Shown: positions 33,504-41,809 of the stretch, one piece after another | Numbering within the stretch: position 1 is the stretch's first letter | Layout: each line of letters starts with the position of its first letter | Assembly: GCA_964598765.1 (NCBI GenBank) | Contig: CAZRCZ010000022.1 | Span: 25,995-89,994, forward strand | Length of the DNA stretch: 64,000 bases | Source: CAZRCZ01 sp964598765 | Lineage (GTDB): Bacteria > Sumerlaeota > Sumerlaeia > MVZB01 > JAJFLK01 | Direction: 5' to 3' | Notes under the pieces: generated by a model | What the model saw: the letters and a program-made list of their open reading frames with translations, nothing else | Told to the model about the DNA's origin: nothing | The model's database searches: none | Translations under genes and position numbers: made by a program

Positions 33504-35173
33504 AGCGTCTCGCGGCCGAACAGCCGACGCGTTCACCGACGGGTTGGATGCCGGCAATCGCGGCTGGTATCGCCGGAGGATTGAGCTTCGATCCGTTCGG
33601 TTTGCGGATGTTGATCCCGCTCGCTCCCCTTCTGCTTTTCGGCGCCGCGCGCCGCGCGCCGTCGCCGCGCGGCGCGTTTGGTCGGGTCCTGTTTGGGGGG
33701 TTCATTTTTTACTTCACCGCGATTTCTTGGCTCTGCAGTCTGTGGCATTTCAACGCGCTGGCTCCGGTCGGAATCGCATTCACCGCGCTATACATGGCGA
33801 TCTATCCGGCATTGTCGGCGTGGATTTTCCGCCGGTTCCTGTTCGTCGGTGGAACCGTCTGGCAATTCGCCGTGTGGGGCGGGCTCTGGATTTTCTTTGA
33901 GTGGTTTCGGACCTTGGGGCGTTTGGCGATGCCGTGGACATTGCTCGGCCATGCGTGGGCAGTCTGGCCTTGGGCGATCCAATGGGCGGATTGTTTCGGA
34001 GAAATCGGCGTGAGCGCGGAAATTTTAATCGTTTCCACCGTAGTCTTGGCCGCGCTCGATTTTTACGTGGGGACGACCCGTTGGTTCGCCCGACTCGGCG
34101 AAATTTGTTTCTCCCTTGCGCCAGCCACGGACGCCGCACAACGCCGCCGGAACTTTTCCGCTTTCATCGTGCTTACAATCCTCACGGTGGCCACTCTCGG
34201 CGGTTCGGCGATTCGAGCGTATCGCTGGGAAAATTCGTTGATTAAAATTAACGCGGCTGAAAAACTTCGCGTCGCGGCGATTCAGCCGAACATTGACCAA
34301 GACACGAAATTGACAAGCTACTTGTCCGAAGACCCCGAGCTTCGCGGGAACTTACAAGAACGCTCGCATCAACTTCACGAAAACTTGATCGCCGAGAAGG
34401 TTCCGGCCGGAACTCAACTGATCGTGATGCCGGAAACCACCTTTTCCGCTCTCGATTTCGGCGAGGATTTCCGTCTCCACCGGCGGATCGAAACAATGGC
34501 GTCCTCCTCCGGAGCGGATTTGTTATTCGGAGCCGACCGTTACCTTCCTCCCATCGGCGAAAAACCCGAGGAGATTTACAACAGTTCCTATTTTCTTCTC
34601 TGCGGCAAGCCAATGAGCGACGCGCCCCATCAGGACAAAATGCGTTTGGTTCCCTTCGGCGAGTATGTCCCTTACTTCGATTTGATTCCGGGCTTTCAGG
34701 AACAGATCGTTCAAATCGCCAGCTTCACGGAAGGCAAGAGCGTGACGATTTTCGAATCACACCACCGACGCTTCGGAACCATGATCTGCTTTGAATCCAG
34801 CTTCGGATCCCAAGCCCGCAAGATCGCCCGGGCGGGAGCGGAATTTTTAACGGTCATCACCAATGACGCGTGGTATGGCATGTCGGCGGGTCCGGCGCAA
34901 CATCACAACCTTTCGATCCTGCGCGCGGTGGAAACGCGCCGTCCGGTGATCCGCGCCGCCAACACTGGCATTTCCTCGATCATTGATCCCGCCGGACGAA
35001 TCACGGCGACCTTGTCGCTCGGACAGCAAGGCGTCTTGACCGGCGAGATCGCGCCCCAAACGATCCAGACATTTTTCGTCCGCTGGGGAAATTCTTGGCT
35101 GATCGGCGGTTGCCTGTTGACGATCTCTTTTGCCGCCGCACGCGGAGCAAAAAATAGGGGCAAGCGCGGATAG
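33500..35173 (+). CDS. lnt: Apolipoprotein N-acyltransferase
   Basis: A 557-aa integral inner-membrane enzyme that adds the third acyl chain to lipoproteins. The first ~230 residues contain several membrane helices (LMLIPLAPLLLFGA, LFGGFIFYFTAISWLCSLW, WQFAVWGGLWIFFEWFRTLG). A periplasmic nitrilase-like domain follows with the triad: Glu in VMPETTFSAL, Lys in DKMRLVPFGEYVPY and Cys in MICFESSFG. ATG 33500 is chosen for the ATGA overlap. A final TM (WLIGGCLLTISFAAA) ends the protein. Several lipoproteins in this window would be its substrates. Confidence 0.93.
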   Translation: MKRLAAEQPTRSPTGWMPAIAAGIAGGLSFDPFGLRMLIPLAPLLLFGAARRAPSPRGAFGRVLFGGFIFYFTAISWLCSLWHFNALAPVGIAFTALYMAIYPALSAWIFRRFLFVGGTVWQFAVWGGLWIFFEWFRTLGRLAMPWTLLGHAWAVWPWAIQWADCFGEIGVSAEILIVSTVVLAALDFYVGTTRWFARLGEICFSLAPATDAAQRRRNFSAFIVLTILTVATLGGSAIRAYRWENSLIKINAAEKLRVAAIQPNIDQDTKLTSYLSEDPELRGNLQERSHQLHENLIAEKVPAGTQLIVMPETTFSALDFGEDFRLHRRIETMASSSGADLLFGADRYLPPIGEKPEEIYNSSYFLLCGKPMSDAPHQDKMRLVPFGEYVPYFDLIPGFQEQIVQIASFTEGKSVTIFESHHRRFGTMICFESSFGSQARKIARAGAEFLTVITNDAWYGMSAGPAQHHNLSILRAVETRRPVIRAANTGISSIIDPAGRITATLSLGQQGVLTGEIAPQTIQTFFVRWGNSWLIGGCLLTISFAAARGAKNRGKRG

Positions 35174-35315
35174 AAGCGATCTGGCGGGTGACCCCGATGC
35201 GGTCGCGAAAACGCCAATACATTTGTCCGTTCAAGAGTTGTTCTACGCCAAAACTCCGCAATGGTGGGCGGGAGACGAATCTTGATCTGCAACCGGTGGT
35301 GAGGGATGATCCCTC

Positions 35316-36008
35316 ATGCGTTCAAGGCGCGTTACGATCCTTATAAATCTTTTTCTCTTCCTTGCATCAATCTACCTGTTGTGGGGTTGGATAACGATAA
35401 ATGACATCATCGGAAGATGCAAAACCGAGGGTCTTGACGTCGATAAGGTTTTGACCGCTTTAATCACAGGTCCCCCTGATATTGTGGAAAACCGTGATGC
35501 ATCTGAAAAACTTTTGGACGTCAACATCAAGCCCCAAGAGGCCCCTGTGCAATTCCACAGATATACGTTGGCTTACGAATTCGAAACAAAAAGCGAAGAA
35601 AATATGGGAAACCCAAATCAGACGATCCGGCTGTCGAGGGCAACGGTCGGACCGCTTGAGCCATTCTTGCATTGTAGTGATAACTTTCGAAATGTGCTTT
35701 TTTGTTTGGGACTTGGATACCTAATGAGCTCAGTTCTCCTCATCTTGAGGTATTTGAAAAAGGTTCCGCTGGCGAACAGATATCTACTGTTCCGTCCCAT
35801 CGCGGGCGCGCTGGCCGCCGTCTGCCTTTTCGTCACCATCCTATCTGGTGGAAAGATGTTCTGGGCATCCGGCGCCGAATTGAATTCGTCCTCAGTCGGT
35901 TTAATTGGCGCGCTCGGGGCGTTCTATTGTGAGAGATTCGAATCCTTTCTCTTTCCCTTTGGAAAAAAAGAAGAAGGCGTTAATCCTAGGTCTCGCGGAT
36001 CAGGGTGA
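35316..36008 (+). CDS. Hypothetical membrane protein
   Basis: A 230-aa protein with four hydrophobic segments: residues 8-27 (ILINLFLFLASIYLLWGWI), about 127-146 (NVLFCLGLGYLMSSVLLILR), about 160-176 (PIAGALAAVCLFVTILSGG) and a weak C-terminal one. A soluble loop of about 90 residues between the first two resembles no domain I recognise. GAGGG lies 9 bases before ATG 35316. The gene is less GC-rich than its neighbours, and its codon use seems different, so recent arrival is possible. Confidence 0.6.
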   Translation: MRSRRVTILINLFLFLASIYLLWGWITINDIIGRCKTEGLDVDKVLTALITGPPDIVENRDASEKLLDVNIKPQEAPVQFHRYTLAYEFETKSEENMGNPNQTIRLSRATVGPLEPFLHCSDNFRNVLFCLGLGYLMSSVLLILRYLKKVPLANRYLLFRPIAGALAAVCLFVTILSGGKMFWASGAELNSSSVGLIGALGAFYCERFESFLFPFGKKEEGVNPRSRGSG

Positions 36009-36130
36009 TCACCCTCCAAACACATGCGCTACGGAAAAAAGGGAGATGATGGGAATCCCACGCAGAGGCGGAGGGACCGCGGAAGAGAGAGCCATAAGGG
36101 AGAGCCGAAAGAGTGCCCTCTTATGGACCT

Positions 36131-36988
36131 TTACTTTTCCTTCTTTGCGGCTAGATCGCCCCTGCCGATTTGTCTTCGCCGGTGAGATTCGATTTTCCTG
36201 ATGCTATCGGCAGGCGGCAAATCCTCCGGCATGGTGCCGCCCAGTTCCCGGATGGTCTGACGCACCTTCGCGCCCACTTCGTGATGGGTTCGGTTCGCGG
36301 CGTTCTTTCCGCGCACGTTGTCCCTGCGCAATTTTTCCTCCGCTTGGGTCGCGCGGAACAAGTTCGCCGCCAACTCCGTGCTTCCCATGTGATCCAGAAT
36401 TTTCTGGCTCTTTTTTAATCGTTTGCGCTGATGGATCTCTTCCATCCTCAACCCGCCGTAAAGGCCCATGTATCCGTGATTTTGAAAAATCGCGTAATCA
36501 ATCGGCTCCACGACGCCGGCTCCCTTGGCGGCGTCGGCCAGTTGAGCATTGTGACGGCGCATTTCTTCGCGCAGGAAAATTCGCCGCTCCTCTTCGATTC
36601 GATCCTCCTCCAGTTCCCGCAACCGCGTCTGGACGGCGAAATAGGTCTGTCCCTGCGCCACGATTTCCTTTTTGGGATCGGCGTTTTGGATGGCAAGATA
36701 ACATGCGTATCGTGACAGAAGGATGGTCTTGACCGGGCGTTCCGCGCCGCTCCCGATCCCGACCATTTCGTTGACGTCAACGAAATGGTCCTCGATTCGG
36801 TGACCACTGTTAAAACAAGCCAACTTGGCCTTTTCGATCACCCCTTCGAAATTACGGTAATCACCATAGCCCAGCACTTCGGCAAAATCGCGGCTTGACC
36901 AAAACTCAATCCCGGCGTCGTTGACACGCCTGATCTGCTCGAATGGGGATATACGACCGCCTGAGGCAGGCTCCATTTCCTTGCTCAT
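36131..36988 (-). CDS. dinD: DNA damage-inducible protein D (DinD)
   Basis: A 285-aa DinD family protein. The N-terminal half resembles a BRO-N/KilA-like fold (EFWSSRDFAEVLGYGDYRNFEGVIEKA then RPVKTILLSRYACYLAIQNADP), and the C-terminal part carries DHMGSTELAANLFRATQAEEKLRRDN and EVGAKVRQTIRELGGTMPEDLP. E. coli DinD is LexA-regulated and inhibits RecA; no clear LexA box was seen upstream. The family often travels on mobile islands. It is convergent with the preceding hypothetical gene and divergent from dxs. Confidence 0.88.
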   Translation of the reverse strand: MSKEMEPASGGRISPFEQIRRVNDAGIEFWSSRDFAEVLGYGDYRNFEGVIEKAKLACFNSGHRIEDHFVDVNEMVGIGSGAERPVKTILLSRYACYLAIQNADPKKEIVAQGQTYFAVQTRLRELEEDRIEEERRIFLREEMRRHNAQLADAAKGAGVVEPIDYAIFQNHGYMGLYGGLRMEEIHQRKRLKKSQKILDHMGSTELAANLFRATQAEEKLRRDNVRGKNAANRTHHEVGAKVRQTIRELGGTMPEDLPPADSIRKIESHRRRQIGRGDLAAKKEK

Positions 36989-37257
36989 TGTTTAAGTTTT
37001 CTCCCCCGTGGTTCAATTGGCGGTTGGATTCGGTTTGGCGCACGGGCGCGCCGGAACCGGGGTAAATGCATTTTTCATCTCACGAGTCCTTCGGGCTTCT
37101 CTCTTACGCTCAGATTGCCTCGCCTTCAAGCGAATTGTCGAAATCGCGCATTTTGTCGCGGAGACATTGAGAATATATGGGAGGCGCACATGGGAAACTG
37201 AGTGATACCCTTGATTTCGCCTATCTTTTCTCAAAACGCAAAGTCTGATCTTTTCGC

Positions 37258-37285
37258 TTACAGGACTGCGTGCCTGTGCTAAACT
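37258..37285 (+). promoter_or_regulatory. Possible sigma-70-type promoter of dxs
   Basis: TTACAG (37258-37263), a 16-base spacer and TAAACT (37280-37285), with TGC directly before the -10, lie about 50 bases upstream of dxs. The match is moderate and judged by eye. Apart from this, the 348-base gap 36989-37336 shows no recognisable feature. Confidence 0.3.
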
Positions 37286-37336
37286 GAGGCGTCTGAATCG
37301 GTCATCCGCCTTGTCCGAAAGAGGACATTCAGGTCA

Positions 37337-39343
37337 ATGACGCAATGGCTTTCCAAAATCAACGAACCCGCTGACCTACGCGGACTTAAGCTCAAGCAGT
37401 TAAAGGAAGTTTGCGGCGAACTGCGCGAGGAAATTTTGCGCGTCATGGCGATCAACGGCGGGCATCTGGCCTCGTCGCTGGGAGCCGTCGAACTGGCCGT
37501 CGCCTTGCATCACGTCTTTGAAACACCCCGCGACCGGTTGGTTTGGGACGTGGGGCATCAAGCCTACGCGCACAAAATTTTGACCGGACGCCGTGAGCGC
37601 TTTTCGACGATCCGAAAAGACGACGGGCTGTCGGGTTTCCTGAAGCGCGCCGAAAGTCCCTACGACGCCTTCGGCGCGGGACACGCCTCGACCTCCATCT
37701 CCGCCGCGTTGGGAATGGCCGTCGCGCGCGACCGATTGGAAGAGAATTACAAGGTCGTGTCCATCACCGGCGACGGCGCGATGACCGGCGGCATGTGCTA
37801 TGAGGCGCTCAATAACGCGGGCAATCTCAAGGCTGATTTGCTGATCGTCCTCAACGATAACCGCATGTCCATCTCCAAGAACACCGGCGCGCTTTCCAGT
37901 TATTTCAACAAGATCGTCATGACCCATTTCTACAATGAGCGACGCAAGGAGATCGTGGATTTCATTCGGCGAATGCCCGCGGGCGAAAGTGTCGCGCGCA
38001 TCGGCCACAAGCTTGAGGAAAGCGTCAAGGGATTGATTCTCCCCGGAATTTTCTTCGAGGATTTGGGCATCCGCTACCTCGGTCCTATTGATGGACATGA
38101 TCTGGACGTGCTCGTTCCCGCGTTGAAAAAAGTTCGCAGTTTCAAGGGTCCGATTCTTCTGCACGTCATCACGGTCAAAGGCAAAGGGCGTCCCTACAGC
38201 GAGGCCGATCCGATCACTTGGCACAGTCCGCCGCTCAATTTCAAAGTGGAAAGCGGCGAAGCTCCTCCCGCCAAACCCGGTCCTCCCTCTTATTCCGGCG
38301 TGTTCGTTTCGGCGCTCCGTGACCTTGCCCGCGATGATAAAAAAATCGTTGCCCTCTCGGCGGCGATGCTCGAAGGAACCGAGTTGACCAAATTTGAAAA
38401 GGAATTTCCGGAGCGAACCTACGACGTCGGCATTGCGGAAGAACACGCCGTCACCTGCGCGGCGGGGATGGCCTGCGACGGGCTTCGCCCCTTCGTCTGC
38501 ATTTATTCCACGTTTCTCCAGCGCGCCTTGGATCAAATCGTTCATGACGTTGCGATTCAAAACTTGCCGGTCGTCTTTTCCCTCGACCGCGCGGGATTGG
38601 TGGGCGCGGACGGACCGACGCACCATGGCGTCTTCGACCTCACCTATCTCCGCATGATACCGAACATGGTCGTCATGGCGCCGATGGACGCGCGAGAATT
38701 GCGGCACATGACCTATACTGCGCATCAATACGCGGGCGGACCGATTGCGCTCCGTTTCCCTCGCGGCAAGGCGTCGGGAGATTTTGACGCCGACGAACCT
38801 TTCAAACTCTTGCCCATCGGGAAGGGAGAGGAACTGCGCGAAGGCGATGAGGCCTGCCTGATCGGCATTGGCAACATGACGGGGCACGCGCTCAAGGCGG
38901 CGGAATTGCTGGAAGAGGAGGGGATCTCCGTCGGCGTCGTCAATGCGCGTTTTGTCAAACCGCTGGACCGCCAATTGCTCGCCGATCTCGCCAAACGCTA
39001 CTCCCATCTCATCACGATTGAGGACAACGTGAAAGCGGGTGGATTCGGGTCGGCGGTCAATGAGGCGTTGGAGGAAATCGGCGCAACCCAACGCGCTCAT
39101 GTCCTTGGCGTCCCCGATCAATTCATCCATCACGGCAGTCTGGATCGGCTCTATCAGGAGTGTGGAATCTCCCCCGTCGCGATTGCGGGAACGGTTCGCC
39201 GTTTGCTAAAGCCCAAGCGAACGGCAATCGTCCGAAGCCTGCTGAACCGAGGCGCGACGGGGACTGCTCGCAAAACTGAAGTCAAACGGAAGGAACCCGC
39301 GTTGGCGTCGGCTTCCGGATCTTCCAAGGGAAAATCGAGATAG
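37337..39343 (+). CDS. dxs: 1-deoxy-D-xylulose-5-phosphate synthase
   Basis: A 668-aa TPP enzyme, first step of the MEP isoprenoid pathway (pyruvate + glyceraldehyde 3-phosphate). The TPP/Mg motif is GDGAMTGGMCYEALNNAG...LNDNRMSIS. The catalytic Glu is in YDVGIAEEHAVT, and DRAGLVGADGPTHHG is the substrate loop. The C-terminal transketolase domain (MVVMAPMDARELRHM...VVNARFVKPLD) is followed by a Lys/Ala-rich tail not usual in the family. An AGGTCA precedes the ATG. thiL follows by 27 bases; ThiL makes the cofactor Dxs needs. Confidence 0.95.
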   Translation: MTQWLSKINEPADLRGLKLKQLKEVCGELREEILRVMAINGGHLASSLGAVELAVALHHVFETPRDRLVWDVGHQAYAHKILTGRRERFSTIRKDDGLSGFLKRAESPYDAFGAGHASTSISAALGMAVARDRLEENYKVVSITGDGAMTGGMCYEALNNAGNLKADLLIVLNDNRMSISKNTGALSSYFNKIVMTHFYNERRKEIVDFIRRMPAGESVARIGHKLEESVKGLILPGIFFEDLGIRYLGPIDGHDLDVLVPALKKVRSFKGPILLHVITVKGKGRPYSEADPITWHSPPLNFKVESGEAPPAKPGPPSYSGVFVSALRDLARDDKKIVALSAAMLEGTELTKFEKEFPERTYDVGIAEEHAVTCAAGMACDGLRPFVCIYSTFLQRALDQIVHDVAIQNLPVVFSLDRAGLVGADGPTHHGVFDLTYLRMIPNMVVMAPMDARELRHMTYTAHQYAGGPIALRFPRGKASGDFDADEPFKLLPIGKGEELREGDEACLIGIGNMTGHALKAAELLEEEGISVGVVNARFVKPLDRQLLADLAKRYSHLITIEDNVKAGGFGSAVNEALEEIGATQRAHVLGVPDQFIHHGSLDRLYQECGISPVAIAGTVRRLLKPKRTAIVRSLLNRGATGTARKTEVKRKEPALASASGSSKGKSR

Positions 39344-39370
39344 AGTCGGGCGCGACGCTGGGCGGTGGCC

Positions 39371-40387
39371 ATGAAATCAGGCGCGCGGGACCCGACCATT
39401 GCCGACTGGGGGGAATTGAAATTCTTGCGTTGGGTTCGCGCCCTCGCCGGGAAAACCGGCCCCGAAATTCCCCTTTCCATCGGCGACGACGCCGCTCATC
39501 TCCACATCCGCCGGCGCGAGTTGATCGTGACAACCGACGCCTTAATCGAAGGAACCCATTTCAAATTCGATTGGATTTCTCCCCGTGATTTGGGGCACAA
39601 ATCCTTGGCGGTGAACTTGAGCGATCTGGCGGCCATGGGGGCGCGTCCCGTCGCGGCATTTCTGTCCCTCGGCGTTCCATCCTCAACGCAAATCGCCGAC
39701 ATAAAGGATTTTTTTCGCGGCCTCCATCGCGAAGGACTGCGATATTTTTGCCCGCTCGCCGGCGGCGATCTGGTCCGATCGCCGCAATGGACGATCAATC
39801 TCACCCTGATCGGCGTGCCGCAAACCCACTCCCGCGTGATCCGAAGGGGCGGAGCGATCTTCGGCCAAACGCTATACGTGACCGGTTGCCCGGGGGAATC
39901 GGGAGCCGGACTTCACGCGCTCCAACGCGGCGACGCGAAACCCGATTTGATTCGACGTCACATCAGGCCGACGCCGAGACTTGCCGAAGCGGGCGCGTTG
40001 GCAAGAATTTGTCCCGATCTGGCGATGATTGACGTGAGCGATGGAATCGTCAATGACGCCGGACAGTTGGCGCGCGAGAACAAGGTTTCGATCCGAATTC
40101 TTCCGAGTCGTCTTCCGCTTTCGCAAGACTTGAAACGCTATGCTTCGCGCTCGCGCCATCACGCCGAGGACTGGGCGCTCTATGGCGGTGAGGATTACGA
40201 ATTATTGTTCACGACACGCCAACCCATTGAAGCAATTCGCCGTGCATTTCGAAAGGCGGGATTGGATACTCCCGTGACGGCCATCGGTCAAACGCTCAGA
40301 GCGCGAGGCGCGCCACGCGTTTTTCTGGCCGATGAACATGGAAAAACCTTGCCAAGCGCGGACCGGACGTTTAGGCATTTCGCATGA
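39371..40387 (+). CDS. thiL: Thiamine-monophosphate kinase
   Basis: A 338-aa AIRS/PurM-superfamily enzyme that converts thiamine phosphate to thiamine diphosphate using ATP. The motifs are IGDDAAH, TTDALIEGTHF, LGHKSLAVNLSDLAAMGARP, LAGGDLVRS, and DVSDGIVNDAG, ending in YGGEDYELLFT. ATG 39371 is used; GTG 39365 is an alternative. It shares ATGA overlap with the glycosyltransferase gene (40384-40387). The pairing with dxs makes cofactor supply and use co-expressed. Confidence 0.92.
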   Translation: MKSGARDPTIADWGELKFLRWVRALAGKTGPEIPLSIGDDAAHLHIRRRELIVTTDALIEGTHFKFDWISPRDLGHKSLAVNLSDLAAMGARPVAAFLSLGVPSSTQIADIKDFFRGLHREGLRYFCPLAGGDLVRSPQWTINLTLIGVPQTHSRVIRRGGAIFGQTLYVTGCPGESGAGLHALQRGDAKPDLIRRHIRPTPRLAEAGALARICPDLAMIDVSDGIVNDAGQLARENKVSIRILPSRLPLSQDLKRYASRSRHHAEDWALYGGEDYELLFTTRQPIEAIRRAFRKAGLDTPVTAIGQTLRARGAPRVFLADEHGKTLPSADRTFRHFA

Positions 40388-41772
40388 GTCGAGTTGTTTT
40401 AATCACGACTGAACCCCTTCCGCTCGAAGGTTGGCCGACGACGGGAGCCGGTTTGCGCGCTTGGGGATTGGCGCAAGGTTTGCGCTCGCGCGGTCATGAA
40501 GTCAAACTGCTCATGCCCGACGATGCGCTGGCGGCGTTTTCGTCCCCCAAGGACGTAAAACCTCCAACCAAAGTTTTTCCTGATTGGATCGGAACGTTTC
40601 ATCGAAAAAAACTGGCCGAGGATGAACGCGTCCGAAATTGCGACGTGATTGTTCTCCAGCATTGGGGAATTGCCCGGGATCTCGGCGAGGTTCACGTTCC
40701 GCTGGCGATGGATTTGGCCGGACCCCATTTATTGGAACGGCAACTTTGGGGTTCGCTTTGTTCCGAAGGGGATGTGAGCGAAAAGTTAGACGCCCTGCGC
40801 CGCGCCGATTTCGTCACGGCGAGCGGAGAACGGCAACGGCTCTACTTTCTCCCCTACCTCGCCATGGCGGGATGGGATATCGCTTCGCCCGGCGAAGTTT
40901 TGCCGGTGATTCCGTTTTCGCTCCGCGCTGATGCAATGCCCGCCCCTGTTTGCGCCGACCGATTCAACTATGGCGGCTTTTTGCTTCCGTGGCAGGATCC
41001 CTCAGACTGCTTGGAAATTGTGATGGAGGAGCTTTCAACGGCGGGTCACGGAGAATTGGTTTTCATCGGCGGAGCGCATCCTCACGCAGACGTTTCACGC
41101 GGACGGTTTGAGCCGCTTCTTGAACGGCTGAAAAATCATCCCCGCGTTCGGATGTTCGAGCCGATGAGCTACGACGACTACACGGCGCAATTGCGTCAAG
41201 GCGGCATCGCGCTCGACCTCATGGCGCGAAACGCCGAGCGCGAACTCGCCTTCACGACGCGAACCGTCCAATACATGGCTTGCGGTCTGCCTGTGATTCA
41301 CGACGATTATTCCGAGCTAGGAGAGTGGATCCGGAACGCAGGTGCGGGATGGACTTTCAATTCCCGCGACAAAGACGGATTGAGAACGCTGGTTCGGAAT
41401 CTTCTGAATGGAACGACCGACCCAACGCCGCAAGCCCGCGCCGCTCGGAATTTGGTCGCCGAAAAACTCGATTGGGAGAAGACCATCGGGCCGCTGGTCC
41501 AATTCTGCGCCGAGCCTCGCGCCCGCGAAGAAAAACTTTCCGCGCGACTCGCCTCCGAAGATCGCGCCGGGTTGCTCACAAAAACTCAGAATGAACTCTC
41601 GCGCGTCCGCGCGCAATTGAACACCTTGCTGGGAAAACGCTGGGTGCGCTGGGGTCTGCGTTTTTTCTCCGCTCGCGGCTGGCTCGCATGGCCCGCCGCT
41701 TTCTTTGCAACTGTCCTCGGAGTTTTACTCATTCCCGTCTTCTGGCTGAATGATTTGTTCTCAAAAGACTAA
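40384..41772 (+). CDS. Glycosyltransferase family 1/4-like protein
   Basis: A 462-aa GT-B glycosyltransferase. The N-terminal domain begins VVLITTEPLPLEGWPTTGAGLRAWGLAQGLRSRGHEV. The C-terminal nucleotide-sugar region has FIGGAHPHAD, EPMSYDDYTAQL and FTTRTVQYMACGLPVIHDDYSELGEWI. A short hydrophobic C-terminal helix (WLAWPAAFFATVLGVLLIPVFWL) should anchor it to the inner membrane. It is translationally coupled to thiL, an odd metabolic partner. The acceptor and the sugar are unknown. Confidence 0.82.
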   Translation: MSRVVLITTEPLPLEGWPTTGAGLRAWGLAQGLRSRGHEVKLLMPDDALAAFSSPKDVKPPTKVFPDWIGTFHRKKLAEDERVRNCDVIVLQHWGIARDLGEVHVPLAMDLAGPHLLERQLWGSLCSEGDVSEKLDALRRADFVTASGERQRLYFLPYLAMAGWDIASPGEVLPVIPFSLRADAMPAPVCADRFNYGGFLLPWQDPSDCLEIVMEELSTAGHGELVFIGGAHPHADVSRGRFEPLLERLKNHPRVRMFEPMSYDDYTAQLRQGGIALDLMARNAERELAFTTRTVQYMACGLPVIHDDYSELGEWIRNAGAGWTFNSRDKDGLRTLVRNLLNGTTDPTPQARAARNLVAEKLDWEKTIGPLVQFCAEPRAREEKLSARLASEDRAGLLTKTQNELSRVRAQLNTLLGKRWVRWGLRFFSARGWLAWPAAFFATVLGVLLIPVFWLNDLFSKD

Positions 41773-41809
41773 ATAGGACGCGGACTCACGCGTAAATCGC
41801 GGATTTTGC

